DNA of 64,000 nt from Paraburkholderia sp. C35. Lineage in GTDB: Bacteria; Pseudomonadota; Gammaproteobacteria; Burkholderiales; Burkholderiaceae. Positions within the stretch are counted from its first letter, which is position 1; the number at the start of each line of letters is the position of its first letter. Under the pieces are notes generated by a model. The model did not search any database. It saw only the letters and a program-made list of their open reading frames with translations, and was not told the DNA's origin. The stretch covers positions 1 through 64,000 of the forward strand of contig NZ_QBUY01000046.1 in the NCBI RefSeq assembly GCF_003121405.1. The letters run 5' to 3'. Positions 18,279 through 27,053 of the stretch are shown piece by piece. The translations under genes were made by a program, and so were the position numbers.

Positions 18279-18289
18279 TTAAATGTCAA
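18268..18289 (-). promoter_or_regulatory. Candidate promoter of the biosynthetic operon
   Basis: On the minus strand a perfect TTGACA (18289-18284) is followed after 17 bases by TAGTTT within the palindrome. The -35 is strong and the -10 weak. The overlap with the operator supports repression by the ArsR-type protein. The transcript would start very close to the ATG and may have almost no leader. Confidence 0.5.
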
Positions 18290-18906
18290 GCAATTCCGAA
18301 GTTCAGTTTGTTCACACGGAAACCCCGCCAGTCAGAGGTATCGGATAGGGGTCGAGCGTCGCTCAGCCCTAGCGATTCGCGACGGGCACGTGCGCACGTT
18401 CCGGCCACATGAAGATCAAGTTGTCCAGCCGATAAACCTGGCAGATAGCTTTCGCCGCTCGCCTTCCCAAACAGCCAGCCGCCGGGACTTCGAGCACGCG
18501 CTCCCAACTCAGCGCCTCGCTCTTCGATAGATGAAGCGGGATACCGCGAGTCCACAGCGGCGGTTTCAATGCGGATTGAAGCGCCGGGGAGATACCCGCT
18601 GCGACGCACTGGCTGATCCCGTGCGCCGATACTCACGGCCAGGGTGATAACAAACAGCGACTGTCCTGCCTGGGTCGCCGCATCAAGCGTGATACGCGCG
18701 CCTTCCCTGAACGCCCCCCGCCGTTTGCATCGAGCTTCGCCAGATCTTGCGGTGCGTTGTCGTGGTAGATGTCGTCCGGATCAATGCGGTGCTCGTCGGA
18801 CACAGAATTCCCAGCTGCCAGTCCCTGAAACGCGCCGGCCCGCGAGCCTGGAAGCGTTGGCTGCGCTCTTCGTAGCGCGGCCGTCTTATATCAATCGTTG
18901 CGACCA
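18290..18906 (-). pseudogene. Degenerate minus-strand protein remnant
   Basis: Protein-like text runs on the minus strand without a proper start: EHRIDPDDIYHDNAPQDLAK, then ARITLDAATQAGQSLFVITL in the same frame. An alternative frame near 18569-18369 reads more naturally at the end (LHLSKSEALSWERVLEVPAA ... ICQVYRLDNLIFMWPERAHV). A stop at about 18890 precedes the first part. At least one frameshift is implied. The family is not recognised. Its position next to a toxin/immunity remnant suggests another decayed member of such a locus. Confidence 0.35.
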
Positions 18907-19341
18907 CTAGCCTTGCATCATGCGACGGATGTAGTCTTCTCGGTCTTCGCCGTTCTTGTACAGGTGATACACATTAGCAAGCGGGTCTTCGTCCTGATCG
19001 CGTTCCGGCGCAAACTTGTTGAATGTCGGATCGTGCGCCCACCACGCCTCGTATTCAACACTGAACCCATCGATGGTGAACGTCGTCGTCTTGTCGTCGA
19101 AGTTATGGCCATAGCTCATATTGCTCGACGAGTCGACCTCCCAGCGCTGCGCACCGAGTTGAAGGTACATCCTTCTGTCCTCGGCGTACTGCACGAACAT
19201 CTTGTCTTCCACGGGAAACGCAAAGCCGCGTATGGGTAAAGACTCCGACTCGGTGACCTGCGTAAGACTGCCCGTCGGTTTGTCCAGCACAAGTCGCGGG
19301 CGGCTTGGCAGGGTCCTGACGATGATCTGAGATTCGTTCAT
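18907..19341 (-). CDS. Putative immunity protein behind a truncated toxin
   Basis: A 144-residue soluble protein starts MNESQIIVRTLPSRPRLVLD and is rich in acidic and aromatic residues (SVEYEAWWAHDPTFNKFAPE). The ATG at 19341 overlaps by ATGA a minus-strand frame ending ILTGIAKVK, apparently the last residues of the upstream toxin fragment. Size, acidity and overlap fit a cytoplasmic immunity protein. The partner toxin is broken, so this is an orphan. No family is recognised. Confidence 0.55.
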   Translation of the reverse strand: MNESQIIVRTLPSRPRLVLDKPTGSLTQVTESESLPIRGFAFPVEDKMFVQYAEDRRMYLQLGAQRWEVDSSSNMSYGHNFDDKTTTFTIDGFSVEYEAWWAHDPTFNKFAPERDQDEDPLANVYHLYKNGEDREDYIRRMMQG

Positions 19342-19510
19342 TTGACTTTCGCGATGCCCGTGAGGATGTCCTTTCGATGATCTGTTGAGGCGTCTTGCCG
19401 CTCTCGATCAGATAGTCGTAGCTCGGTCCCATCTTGTCACCATACTTGGACAGGTTACGCGCGTACACGCCTGGCAACTCGTCTTCGCTGTAGTAGGGTA
19501 ATCGTCCCTT
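19338..19510 (-). pseudogene. C-terminal fragment of a polymorphic toxin, cut by an inverted-repeat element
   Basis: Minus-strand text PYYSEDELPGVYARNLSKYG, DKMGPSYDYLIESGKTPQQI looks like the end of a large secreted toxin. The frame moves once before the terminal ILTGIAKVK and TGA that overlaps the immunity start. Its 5' end runs straight into the terminal inverted repeat of the element at 19497-19669, so everything upstream in the toxin gene is gone. The toxin activity is not identifiable from what remains. Confidence 0.5.
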
Positions 19511-19669
19511 TTGTGCCAAATCTGGCGGTACCTTCGCGCAGAGTCGCTAGCACTAAGCCTTTGCGTGTCGGCGACTGTCGATAAAATCGCAATTGCTCAA
19601 TTCATTGAACAGGAAAGGCTTTCACGATAAAACCGCCAGATTTGGCACAAAAGGGACGACTACCCCGAG
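19497..19669. mobile_element. Non-coding element with 33-base terminal inverted repeats (MITE-like)
   Basis: The left end (19497-19530) and the right end (about 19636-19669, read in reverse complement) agree at all but one position over about 34 bases. The shared core is TTTTGTGCCAAATCTGGCGG. About 100 bases without a gene lie between them. The layout is that of a MITE or an internally deleted insertion sequence. The left end truncates the toxin fragment. I see no clear target-site duplication, and the parent transposase is not in the window. Confidence 0.65.
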
Positions 19670-19705
19670 ATAAAGTGTTCGTCGCCTGTGTTCTGATTTG
19701 TGGTT

Positions 19706-20614
19706 TCAGCGGTTAGGCGTAAACGCCTTCTCAAGTGTTGTGCGGAACGCGTTGAACAACTGCTCGGTCGCGCCCGGTGTTTCACCGTCGAGCAGTAGCA
19801 GCCTATGCCCGCCGCCCAGCATCTGATTGAGCATGGGTGGGTACGCTTCTCCAGGCGATAACGCCGCAAGTATCTGAGGCCGGAGCATTGGCGCGACAAG
19901 CGGCGCCATGTCGCGGGCGAGCAGGGCGGCACCTGCGACATCCGGATCAAACTCATGAGCCTCAAGCAGATCTTCTGCATCTCCCGCGTAAAGGCGATCG
20001 TGGTTACCGGCCTCAGCGTACTTTGCGAGCAGAAACCGTAGGTCGGTCGCATCTCTGGCGTGTTGAGTGTGTCTGTCTCGCCACGCGATGATCTTCAGCA
20101 TCGCGAGGGCCGGTAGTGAAGCAACGTAGACGACAAGATCGGCGGCCAGCTCGACCTCGATGGCCGCGTGGAGCGCTTCTCCAAATCCTGCGACGTTCAG
20201 CCGTAAGGCTTCGTCCGGAGGCCAGGCAATCTCGCGCTTTCCATTTTTCTCGATCCCACCAAACGGAATGATGTCCAGCCACATCAAGCCATTGGTGCCC
20301 GGAACACGGTAGTGAAGCCGCTGCGCTGCTTCGCTTTGCTCAAATTTTCCCGTGGCGATGAGAGCGGCGCGCAGTTCCCCGTCGCCTTGCCAGCTCTCAA
20401 TACTTACGCCGATGTCGATGTCGGCGGTCGCGCGTGACTGTTCAATGCCGAAACGGTGCGTGGTCAGGATATCGCGCGCCGTTGCGCCGCCGATGAACCA
20501 TTCCGCACCGGTCGCGTTCGCTGCGAGCGAAACTTCGCGCAGTACCGCAACTGAGACTTCAGGAAAAGGGTGGCTATCGAGCAGCTTGATTGGCATGTTT
20601 GATGTACTGGTCAC
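19706..20614 (-). CDS. AbiEii-like nucleotidyltransferase (toxin of a type IV toxin-antitoxin pair)
   Basis: A 302-residue protein with a nucleotidyltransferase core: GGATARDILTTHRFG supplies the GG...RD motif, and SRATADIDIGVS the paired aspartates (D-I-D) of the DNA polymerase-beta-like fold. A third acidic region is near GLMWLDIIPFG. This matches AbiEii/AbiGii-type toxins, which modify tRNA or other targets with NTPs. It overlaps the AbiEi-like gene upstream (41 bases with the listed start, 23 from an internal ATG at 20596), the usual antitoxin-toxin order for abortive-infection phage defence. Confidence 0.75.
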   Translation of the reverse strand: MTSTSNMPIKLLDSHPFPEVSVAVLREVSLAANATGAEWFIGGATARDILTTHRFGIEQSRATADIDIGVSIESWQGDGELRAALIATGKFEQSEAAQRLHYRVPGTNGLMWLDIIPFGGIEKNGKREIAWPPDEALRLNVAGFGEALHAAIEVELAADLVVYVASLPALAMLKIIAWRDRHTQHARDATDLRFLLAKYAEAGNHDRLYAGDAEDLLEAHEFDPDVAGAALLARDMAPLVAPMLRPQILAALSPGEAYPPMLNQMLGGGHRLLLLDGETPGATEQLFNAFRTTLEKAFTPNR

Positions 20615-21611
20615 GAATCATCCGGGCGGTTTCGAGATTGCGGGAGTCACCGCTCGCGACGAGATCAGCATAGACGAGCGCGGGATAGACAATGTTATCC
20701 ATGAGGCCCGAGGTAGGACCCAACATCACAGGCGCCGTGAGAAATTCAATGTTGCCGGTCGCGTCTGGTCGGAGCCGGGCGCGAGTGATCATCTCCTTCG
20801 GGATGCCTTTCTGACTATATATCGTGACCACCTCTGGCTTCAGGTAGTGTGTGATGAGTGCAGCTGCAGACTCGCCGCCGAACATCCAGTCGGAATCGGC
20901 TGAGGTCATTTCGGCCCACCAGTTTGGCTCTGCCGCGCGGTACCGGCCTAGTTGCAGAGACTGCCGGAGCAGCGACGGATAGAGTGTGACCCATTCATCC
21001 AGCAGCCGCTCATAGTTGGCGAATGCCATCGACCCGTCGGAGCGGTGGATCAGATCCCTGCGCTGCAGCAAGGTCTGCACGGTGGTCTGTGCGGTACCGG
21101 TGCTGACTCGGGCGAATCCGGCGATGTCGCGTCTGCCCTGGTTGATCAGTGCAGGTCTGACGAGCAGGGCCAGGATAACCTGCAGGGACCGCTTGGACCA
21201 GAGGCCGGGTCGGGAACGATGATCCTCCGTAGCGCGTGGCCGCCCCGAAATCAGGATGAGGTTCTTCTGCTCGCGCAGGAACGCGTTGCCGGACAGGTCG
21301 ATCGCGGTGATTTCGAGAGTGCGGCAGGCGTCGATAAGGGACGGCGTGAGGTACGACGTGACGAGCAGAAAACGCTTCTCATGATGCATTCGGGCCGTGG
21401 CGGTCACGGCCGCGAGTCGCTCCTGACGGTCAATCGATCGGGCCACCACGACTGGACTGCTGATTCGAGGGTTCAAATCGAATTCAATAATGCCGTGATA
21501 GTCAGTGCCGGGCGGCGGCGCATCCACAGAGGTGTCGATGCCCGAAGCTGCGCTGAACGCGTGCGCGGCCGCCTCGACGAGTGGATCGAGCTCAACACTT
21601 GATGAAGTCAT
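20574..21611 (-). CDS. AbiEi-like antitoxin/transcriptional regulator
   Basis: A 345-residue protein is read from the ATG at 21611 (MTSSSVELDPLVEAAAHAFS). The frame extends upstream but without protein-like text. A winged-helix-like segment is present (RRDIAGFARVSTGTAQTTVQ, TLLQRRDLIHRS), followed by the C-terminal domain with MFGGESAAALITHYLKPEVV, as in AbiEi family antitoxins. These neutralise the nucleotidyltransferase and repress their own promoter. Inverted repeats lie directly upstream (21623-21744). The neighbour on the other side is the recombinase operon. Confidence 0.7.
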   Translation of the reverse strand: MTSSSVELDPLVEAAAHAFSAASGIDTSVDAPPPGTDYHGIIEFDLNPRISSPVVVARSIDRQERLAAVTATARMHHEKRFLLVTSYLTPSLIDACRTLEITAIDLSGNAFLREQKNLILISGRPRATEDHRSRPGLWSKRSLQVILALLVRPALINQGRRDIAGFARVSTGTAQTTVQTLLQRRDLIHRSDGSMAFANYERLLDEWVTLYPSLLRQSLQLGRYRAAEPNWWAEMTSADSDWMFGGESAAALITHYLKPEVVTIYSQKGIPKEMITRARLRPDATGNIEFLTAPVMLGPTSGLMDNIVYPALVYADLVASGDSRNLETARMIRDQYIKHANQAAR

Positions 21612-21622
21612 CGGATATTCTC

Positions 21623-21744
21623 GTTCAGTTTTCTCCAGTGTACACGCATCGTGAACAAATGAAAAATTTGAACAACAAGAGATGAGGGATGCTGTCCAGG
21701 ATCGCTCGTCGTTCATGCAGCTTGAACGACTGGGAAAACTGAAC
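21623..21744. promoter_or_regulatory. Inverted-repeat pair upstream of the AbiE-like operon
   Basis: GTTCAGTTTTCTCCAG (21623-21638) is repeated in inverse as CTGGGAAAACTGAAC (21730-21744), differing by one inserted base. Between them a second, smaller dyad, GAACAAAT...ATTTGAAC, lies at about 21652-21673. AbiEi proteins are known to repress by binding inverted repeats near their start, so these are candidate operators. They sit within 135 bases of the ATG at 21611. Confidence 0.45.
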
Positions 21745-21968
21745 AGCCCGGTGCAGGCACGCGACCTGTTTGCCCAACAAGCCAGATGAACTGGCGGCGG
21801 CGGGAGGTTGGCCCCGTTCCCGATCTTTAATTTGACATAACGCTTTTTATCACCGGGACTGGTATGTATGAAGCTGTTGCGTGGAAACGGCTGACAATCC
21901 GTCCTTGCATGCAATTGTCATACAAAAAATGGTAGCTTTTGCCGTTGCGTTTCTGACGGACGGCTTCC

Positions 21969-23192
21969 GTGTTCCAACATCTGGATGGTCGCGATATTCC
22001 GTTGTCGCTCCGTGGCCCTGTGCTGCTTGATGACGTCGGGTTGCCGCGTTACTGGGCTGCGGTCTGGTCGACGATGTCGTCGTCCCGGCTGGCCGCGTCC
22101 ACGCATGCAAAAAAGCTCCGGTATCTGGAAAACCTGTATCAGCATGCCGCCGGAATTGGTGGACCGTATGCCTTGGACGACGCGCTGGGAACGCTAAACG
22201 ACCAGGCATTGGCTGGAATCCTCGAATCGTGGTTCGTCTCGATCCGCAATCAGTCCGCGGTGAGCGGCGCGGACGAAATGCGTTGGCAGACCGGGCTTGA
22301 ATTCGTCTCGTCGATCGTGACGTGGTTATCGAAAAGTGAGGCATCCAATGACCGGCTGAGGTCGATCGAGCACCGGCTTCACAGGCTTACCGGGCTTTAC
22401 GGGCAGCTTCACGTTCGCAGGGACAACTCAGTCGAGACGGTGCGCTCGTTGCCGGCCAGCACTGTGGAGGCGCTGTACCTAGTGCTTGCACCGGATTCTC
22501 GACAAAATCCGTTTGCGCGCGAGCAGACACGCTGGCGTGTTTTTGTTGCCTTCGTGTTGATGTTGCATCAAGGACTACGACGGGGGGAAGCCTTGCTTCT
22601 GCCGGCTGACGCGGTGAAAAGTGGTTACGACCGCCGGCAGCAGCGTACGCGATACTGGCTCAACGTCCAGAACAACGAGTACGAGAATGCGGAGGCTGAC
22701 CCTCGCTATTCGAAACCGAGCATCAAGAACGCACATTCGGTTCGGCAGGTTCCTGTTAGTGAGCTGACAGCCAGCATCGTGCAACGTTACGTGGATAACT
22801 ATCGCGGCCGCCCGTCTCATTCCTATTTGCTGAACTCCCAATTCGACACACCTCTGTCGACCGAAACGCTGACCAAGGCGTTCGCGTTGATATCTCGCTG
22901 CCTGCCGACCGAAGCACTCGCCGAGTTGAAGGATCGTACTGGCAAAAATGCGATAACGCCTCATGATCTTCGTCACACGAGTGCCGTCGTCAGGTTGCAG
23001 CAGTTGCTTGAGCACGGCGACGCGATGGATGAGGCGATCCAGAAGATGCGAACTCTCTTCGGCTGGTCCAAGACCTCCTCGATGCCGTCCCGATATGCGC
23101 GCGCAGTGTTTGAGGACAGATTGGCCGGCGTCTGGAATGACGCCTTCGATGATCGGGTTGCGTTGCTTCGCGCGTTGCCCCGCAGGAACTGA
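21969..23192 (+). CDS. ginA: Tyrosine recombinase 1 of a GInt-type operon (GinA-like)
   Basis: A 407-residue tyrosine recombinase with a GTG start at 21969. Catalytic-region motifs are GLRRGEALLLP (first arginine), HDLRHTSAVVRLQ (H-x2-R) and a terminal SRYARAVFED holding the likely nucleophilic tyrosine, preceded by a tryptophan-bearing FGWSKTSS in place of the second histidine. The N-terminal half is a SAM-like core-binding domain. It is followed after 1 base by a second and then a third recombinase, the arrangement named ginABCD in GInt mobile islands. The name rests on operon order and size, not on alignment. Confidence 0.75.
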   Translation: MFQHLDGRDIPLSLRGPVLLDDVGLPRYWAAVWSTMSSSRLAASTHAKKLRYLENLYQHAAGIGGPYALDDALGTLNDQALAGILESWFVSIRNQSAVSGADEMRWQTGLEFVSSIVTWLSKSEASNDRLRSIEHRLHRLTGLYGQLHVRRDNSVETVRSLPASTVEALYLVLAPDSRQNPFAREQTRWRVFVAFVLMLHQGLRRGEALLLPADAVKSGYDRRQQRTRYWLNVQNNEYENAEADPRYSKPSIKNAHSVRQVPVSELTASIVQRYVDNYRGRPSHSYLLNSQFDTPLSTETLTKAFALISRCLPTEALAELKDRTGKNAITPHDLRHTSAVVRLQQLLEHGDAMDEAIQKMRTLFGWSKTSSMPSRYARAVFEDRLAGVWNDAFDDRVALLRALPRRN

Positions 23193-23193
23193 T

Positions 23194-24732
23194 ATGGAGG
23201 AACCGCACAGCTCAGGCTTGTTCCCGGATCCGTCATCTGCCGGCGACATCATCGAGCGGCTCCTGAGGGCATTGCCGGCTCTGCCTCCGGTCGTCCGATA
23301 TTACGACGACTTTGACGACAAACAGTATTCGATTCGTGATCCGTCCAATACGATGGTCTTCGAACTGGCGATCAATGGCCGAACGATCAGGGTCGACTTC
23401 ACCCCGTATGAATTAAGGCATGCCCTGCTGCTAAAGCACCTCTTCGTGTATCTCCTGGGTCAGGACCTCACCGTATCTACCGCTGCGAACTACCTGATCT
23501 CAGCTACACATCTGCCGCAGAGGGACATCGCTGACATTGTTTGTGCGGGCCCGGTTCAAATAGCGTCCGTCTGGGCGGCGTTGCGCGTGCGTGAGATGCC
23601 TGTCTCGGCCTACATCCTGGCAAAGTCGCTGCTTCGGCTTCTGTGCCGCTATCGAATTCAAGGTTGGTCGGACTCCTATAGTTTTTATGTCACCAATTCC
23701 CTCCCCTTGCCGGCCCGCGATGCCTACGCGGGCGTCCATTCTGGAGATGTGTTTCTGAGCCTGGATGAGGAAGCCGCGATTGTGCGTCATCTGGACGAGA
23801 GCGTTGCGGCGCTCAGGTCATCCGCATCAGTTCCTTACGAGGCGCTTTGCGACACAGGGATGTTGCTGTGCGCCTACCAGTTCGCCATGCGCCCCATCCA
23901 GATCGCAATGCTGAGCATGCGAAACGTCCGCATCTGGCACGAAGCTCCGAACGGGTTGCCAACTGTCCATCTGACGTTCCATATGGCCAAACAGCGGAGT
24001 GAAGCCAAACGGCGACCGCTTACACGCCGGGTCAAACGTGAGTGGGCACCGGTGTTTGTTGCGCTTGATAAATGGCGACGGCTCGACGGAGCCTCAGGTA
24101 ACGCGCACTTCTTCAATGTCCAATCGAACTACGAAGCTGGGGCTCGCATCGCTGCGCTGGTGCGCAAGCTGATTGGTTCCGATGATCTCGGAACGTCTAC
24201 GGATTTACGGCATACAGCAGCCCAACGGCTTGTTGACGCCGGTGCCAGCCACGAGGAACTCGCTGAGTTCATGGGGCATTCGTACGTTCAGACGGGACTG
24301 GTGTACTTCCGGACGTCGGCTTCACACGCGGAACGGGTCAACCGCGCGCTTGGCGCGTCGGATGTGTACCGGCGGGTGGCAAGGATCGCGCACGACCGGT
24401 TCATCTCCCCGGAAGAGCTCACCCAACTCAAGGGTGATCAGCAGATCGCCGGCGTGCCTCACGGCATTCCGATCGCGGGCATCGGCGGCTGTACATCGGG
24501 ACAGCCCGCGTGCCCATATAACCCGGTGACATCGTGCTACGGGTGCAGGAAGTTTATGCCCTTGCGTGACAAGGCAATGCACGAGAGTGTGCTGGCCTCA
24601 ATGCGCGAGGTAGTCGTGTTCTTCGAACAGGGGGCGCGTGGAGACACCCGGTCCCCGACCTATCTCCAGCTACAGCGCACGATCACCGAAATACAGACGG
24701 TCATTGATGAGCTGGAAAGCGAGGTCCGATGA
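23194..24732 (+). CDS. ginB: Tyrosine recombinase 2 of a GInt-type operon (GinB-like)
   Basis: A 512-residue protein starts at the ATG at 23194, 1 base after the first recombinase. Core motifs are FAMRPIQIAML (arginine), TDLRHTAAQRLVD (here D-L-R-H), EFMGHSYVQTGLVY (histidine and candidate tyrosine). The C-terminal part has a cysteine cluster, GGCTSGQPACPYNPVTSCYG then C, which could bind zinc. The next gene starts inside its last codons (ATGA). Three linked recombinases acting together are typical of GInt or RIT-like elements. Confidence 0.75.
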   Translation: MEEPHSSGLFPDPSSAGDIIERLLRALPALPPVVRYYDDFDDKQYSIRDPSNTMVFELAINGRTIRVDFTPYELRHALLLKHLFVYLLGQDLTVSTAANYLISATHLPQRDIADIVCAGPVQIASVWAALRVREMPVSAYILAKSLLRLLCRYRIQGWSDSYSFYVTNSLPLPARDAYAGVHSGDVFLSLDEEAAIVRHLDESVAALRSSASVPYEALCDTGMLLCAYQFAMRPIQIAMLSMRNVRIWHEAPNGLPTVHLTFHMAKQRSEAKRRPLTRRVKREWAPVFVALDKWRRLDGASGNAHFFNVQSNYEAGARIAALVRKLIGSDDLGTSTDLRHTAAQRLVDAGASHEELAEFMGHSYVQTGLVYFRTSASHAERVNRALGASDVYRRVARIAHDRFISPEELTQLKGDQQIAGVPHGIPIAGIGGCTSGQPACPYNPVTSCYGCRKFMPLRDKAMHESVLASMREVVVFFEQGARGDTRSPTYLQLQRTITEIQTVIDELESEVR

Positions 24733-27053
24733 CGCCCCACTACTCGGCATTCATTGAACTGGGCAAGACCTTTGTCCGTCAAAAAGGGCTGCGCTGGGAG
24801 ATGCCTCTTGATGAGTCGGGCGTTGCTCTAGACGGCGTGGGATGGAATCTTACGATCATCGCCGGCGAAGTACCGCCACCGAATAACTACCTCCGTGACC
24901 TTGGTACGGACGAGAAAGCGCTGGCGATCATCAACCCAGAACGTGCCGAGCTCGAACTTGCACCGCTGCGCAGACAGCCGCTGTCTGGCGCATGGCAGGA
25001 CGTGATCAAGGCGGCCGTCGCCGAGCAGTTGCTGTTCAGGCGAAACACCACAGGACATGTGTGCAAGCATATCCTCCGCCCGCTGCGCATAGTCGCTACG
25101 TGCGTAGACAGGGAGCCGTGGGAATTGACCGTTGATGATCTGCACGTTGCCATCCGCGTCGGCAGGGCTGTCCAGGCTTCGGGAAAACTGGGGGATGCGG
25201 TGGTTGGCATCGTCAAGGTCGTGTTCGACGCCCAGCACATCTGTGACGCAGGGCCGTTATACCCGGCACTTGCCGTTCCGCGCATGAAAGTGAAAAGCGC
25301 CATCAAGTCAAAACATATGTGGTCGCCGGACGAGCTTCGCAATGATCTCGATGCTCGCAAGCGTGGCGAGCGTCTTCCAGAACGCCGGGCGTTCTGGGAA
25401 CTGACGCGAATCGTGATGACCGAAAAGCCGCGCACATTCATGGATGATCTGCGGTTTGCGGCGGTGCGCACGCTGATCGTGACGGGCATGCGTGCTGGTG
25501 AAGTTGCGCTGCTGCCGGTTGACTGGAAGCGGGAGCGTGCCTATCTGGACGCGAACGGACGACCAGCAGGCGAAGCCGGTGGCATCTCAACATCCCTGAT
25601 GGTGCGCCACTTCGCAGAAAAGCAACAGGAGGATCAGAGCGACAGCCGGATCCTACGTGAAGAGACGCAGCCTGTGCCAGAGATGTTCCGGACGCTGCGG
25701 ACAGAGACGCTTGACCACGTCGCCAAGATAACGGAACCGCTGCGCGCGACACTGAAACTGCAATGCGAAACGGGCCGCCTTCTGCCATGGTACCCGGCCG
25801 ACAGCGTCGTGCCATTCATCGAAATCTACACTCGTCTCATGGGCAACCCATTCTGGTCGAACGTTGAGCGTGACCGCTTCATCGAACGCTATCGGGATGG
25901 CTTCGACCCAGCAGTTGTTGCTGATCTGCACGAGTACCAGCATGAGCGCCGACGTAGGGGTGACCTTACGCTTGACATGGCCGTCTACCAGTTCGGCAAT
26001 CGCCTGAAGACAGCGATGCGCGCAGGCAAGGCCAGCCTGCGATTCCGTCATGGCGACGGCTCGCCGCGGATACCCGCGGAACGGATGGAATGGCATACGA
26101 CGTATTTGCACGTCGGCGAGCTCGAGGAGCACATCCGGATCGCGACCCCAACGAAGGTGTCCGACATCACGCCTTTGCCGCTGGCAGTTAGCTCCGTTCA
26201 GCCGTACGAGCTTCTCTTCGTGCAGCCCAAGCGCTCACTCGCGGAGGAGCGCAATGATGGCCTGTGCGATCTGACGCGATTCATGGCGGTCAGTCGGCCC
26301 ACTTCCAGGTTTATCCGTCTTGCCCTCGGAGATGACAAGAACATCCCCTCGCTCTTCGAGAAATATGGTCAGACCGACGAAGACCGGACATTAAAGCTTG
26401 AATCGCACATGCTTCGTCATCTGCAAAACACTGAACTGTTCCGGCTCGGCGTTGCGGATACGATCATCTCCAAGCGCTTCAACCGCCGCAGCGTCGCGCA
26501 GAGCTATGAGTACGATCATCGGAGCCTCGCGGAAGATCTTGACTACGTCGAGATTCCGCAGGACATCGAGATCATGCTGGGCGAGAAAGCCAGCACGGTT
26601 GCACGGCTCATCAAGGGCGGCAAGGCCAGTGGCCCGATTGTTGATGCCTTCCGGTATATCCAGTCCACTGAGGGCGATACAGCAGCATACGACTATCTGC
26701 GCGCTGAGGCCGACGGATTCCACGCCACGCCGTACGGACACTGCCTGAACTCGTTCACCGTTGATCCTTGCCCAAAGCATCTGGAGTGCTTCGCTGACTG
26801 CCGCCATCTCTCGGCAACCGACCTGCCTGAGCACCGGCAGAACCTGATCAGACTCGAGGGCAAATTCAAACAGGCTGTGGAGACAATCAGGGCACGGCCG
26901 TCGACGAGCATTGGATCGCAAAACCAGCTTGAGCATGCCGAAAAGCGGCTGGCGGGCGTACAGAAGCTGCTTGCTACACCTCCTGGCGAACACCCTTATC
27001 CTGACGGCGTCGACCTCTCGGTGGCGCCGCAACGCGGAGTACTTGATGACTGA
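24729..27053 (+). CDS. ginC: Tyrosine recombinase 3 of a GInt-type operon (GinC-like)
   Basis: A large 774-residue recombinase whose ATG overlaps the previous stop by four bases. Core motifs are GMRAGEVALLPVDW (arginine), ESHMLRHLQNTELF (H-x2-R) and FNRRSVAQSYEYDHRS with the candidate tyrosine. A C-terminal cysteine/histidine cluster (HCLNSFTVDPCPKHLECFAD, then C) resembles the one in the second recombinase. The unusual length fits the third and largest integrase of GInt operons. The first ATG of the fourth gene lies 7 bases before its stop. Confidence 0.75.
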   Translation: MTPHYSAFIELGKTFVRQKGLRWEMPLDESGVALDGVGWNLTIIAGEVPPPNNYLRDLGTDEKALAIINPERAELELAPLRRQPLSGAWQDVIKAAVAEQLLFRRNTTGHVCKHILRPLRIVATCVDREPWELTVDDLHVAIRVGRAVQASGKLGDAVVGIVKVVFDAQHICDAGPLYPALAVPRMKVKSAIKSKHMWSPDELRNDLDARKRGERLPERRAFWELTRIVMTEKPRTFMDDLRFAAVRTLIVTGMRAGEVALLPVDWKRERAYLDANGRPAGEAGGISTSLMVRHFAEKQQEDQSDSRILREETQPVPEMFRTLRTETLDHVAKITEPLRATLKLQCETGRLLPWYPADSVVPFIEIYTRLMGNPFWSNVERDRFIERYRDGFDPAVVADLHEYQHERRRRGDLTLDMAVYQFGNRLKTAMRAGKASLRFRHGDGSPRIPAERMEWHTTYLHVGELEEHIRIATPTKVSDITPLPLAVSSVQPYELLFVQPKRSLAEERNDGLCDLTRFMAVSRPTSRFIRLALGDDKNIPSLFEKYGQTDEDRTLKLESHMLRHLQNTELFRLGVADTIISKRFNRRSVAQSYEYDHRSLAEDLDYVEIPQDIEIMLGEKASTVARLIKGGKASGPIVDAFRYIQSTEGDTAAYDYLRAEADGFHATPYGHCLNSFTVDPCPKHLECFADCRHLSATDLPEHRQNLIRLEGKFKQAVETIRARPSTSIGSQNQLEHAEKRLAGVQKLLATPPGEHPYPDGVDLSVAPQRGVLDD

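Noticed and set aside
18369..18636. Intact small gene downstream of the toxin/immunity remnant
   Set aside because: Protein-like text is split over two frames without a start codon in the longer one, so a decayed gene is more likely.
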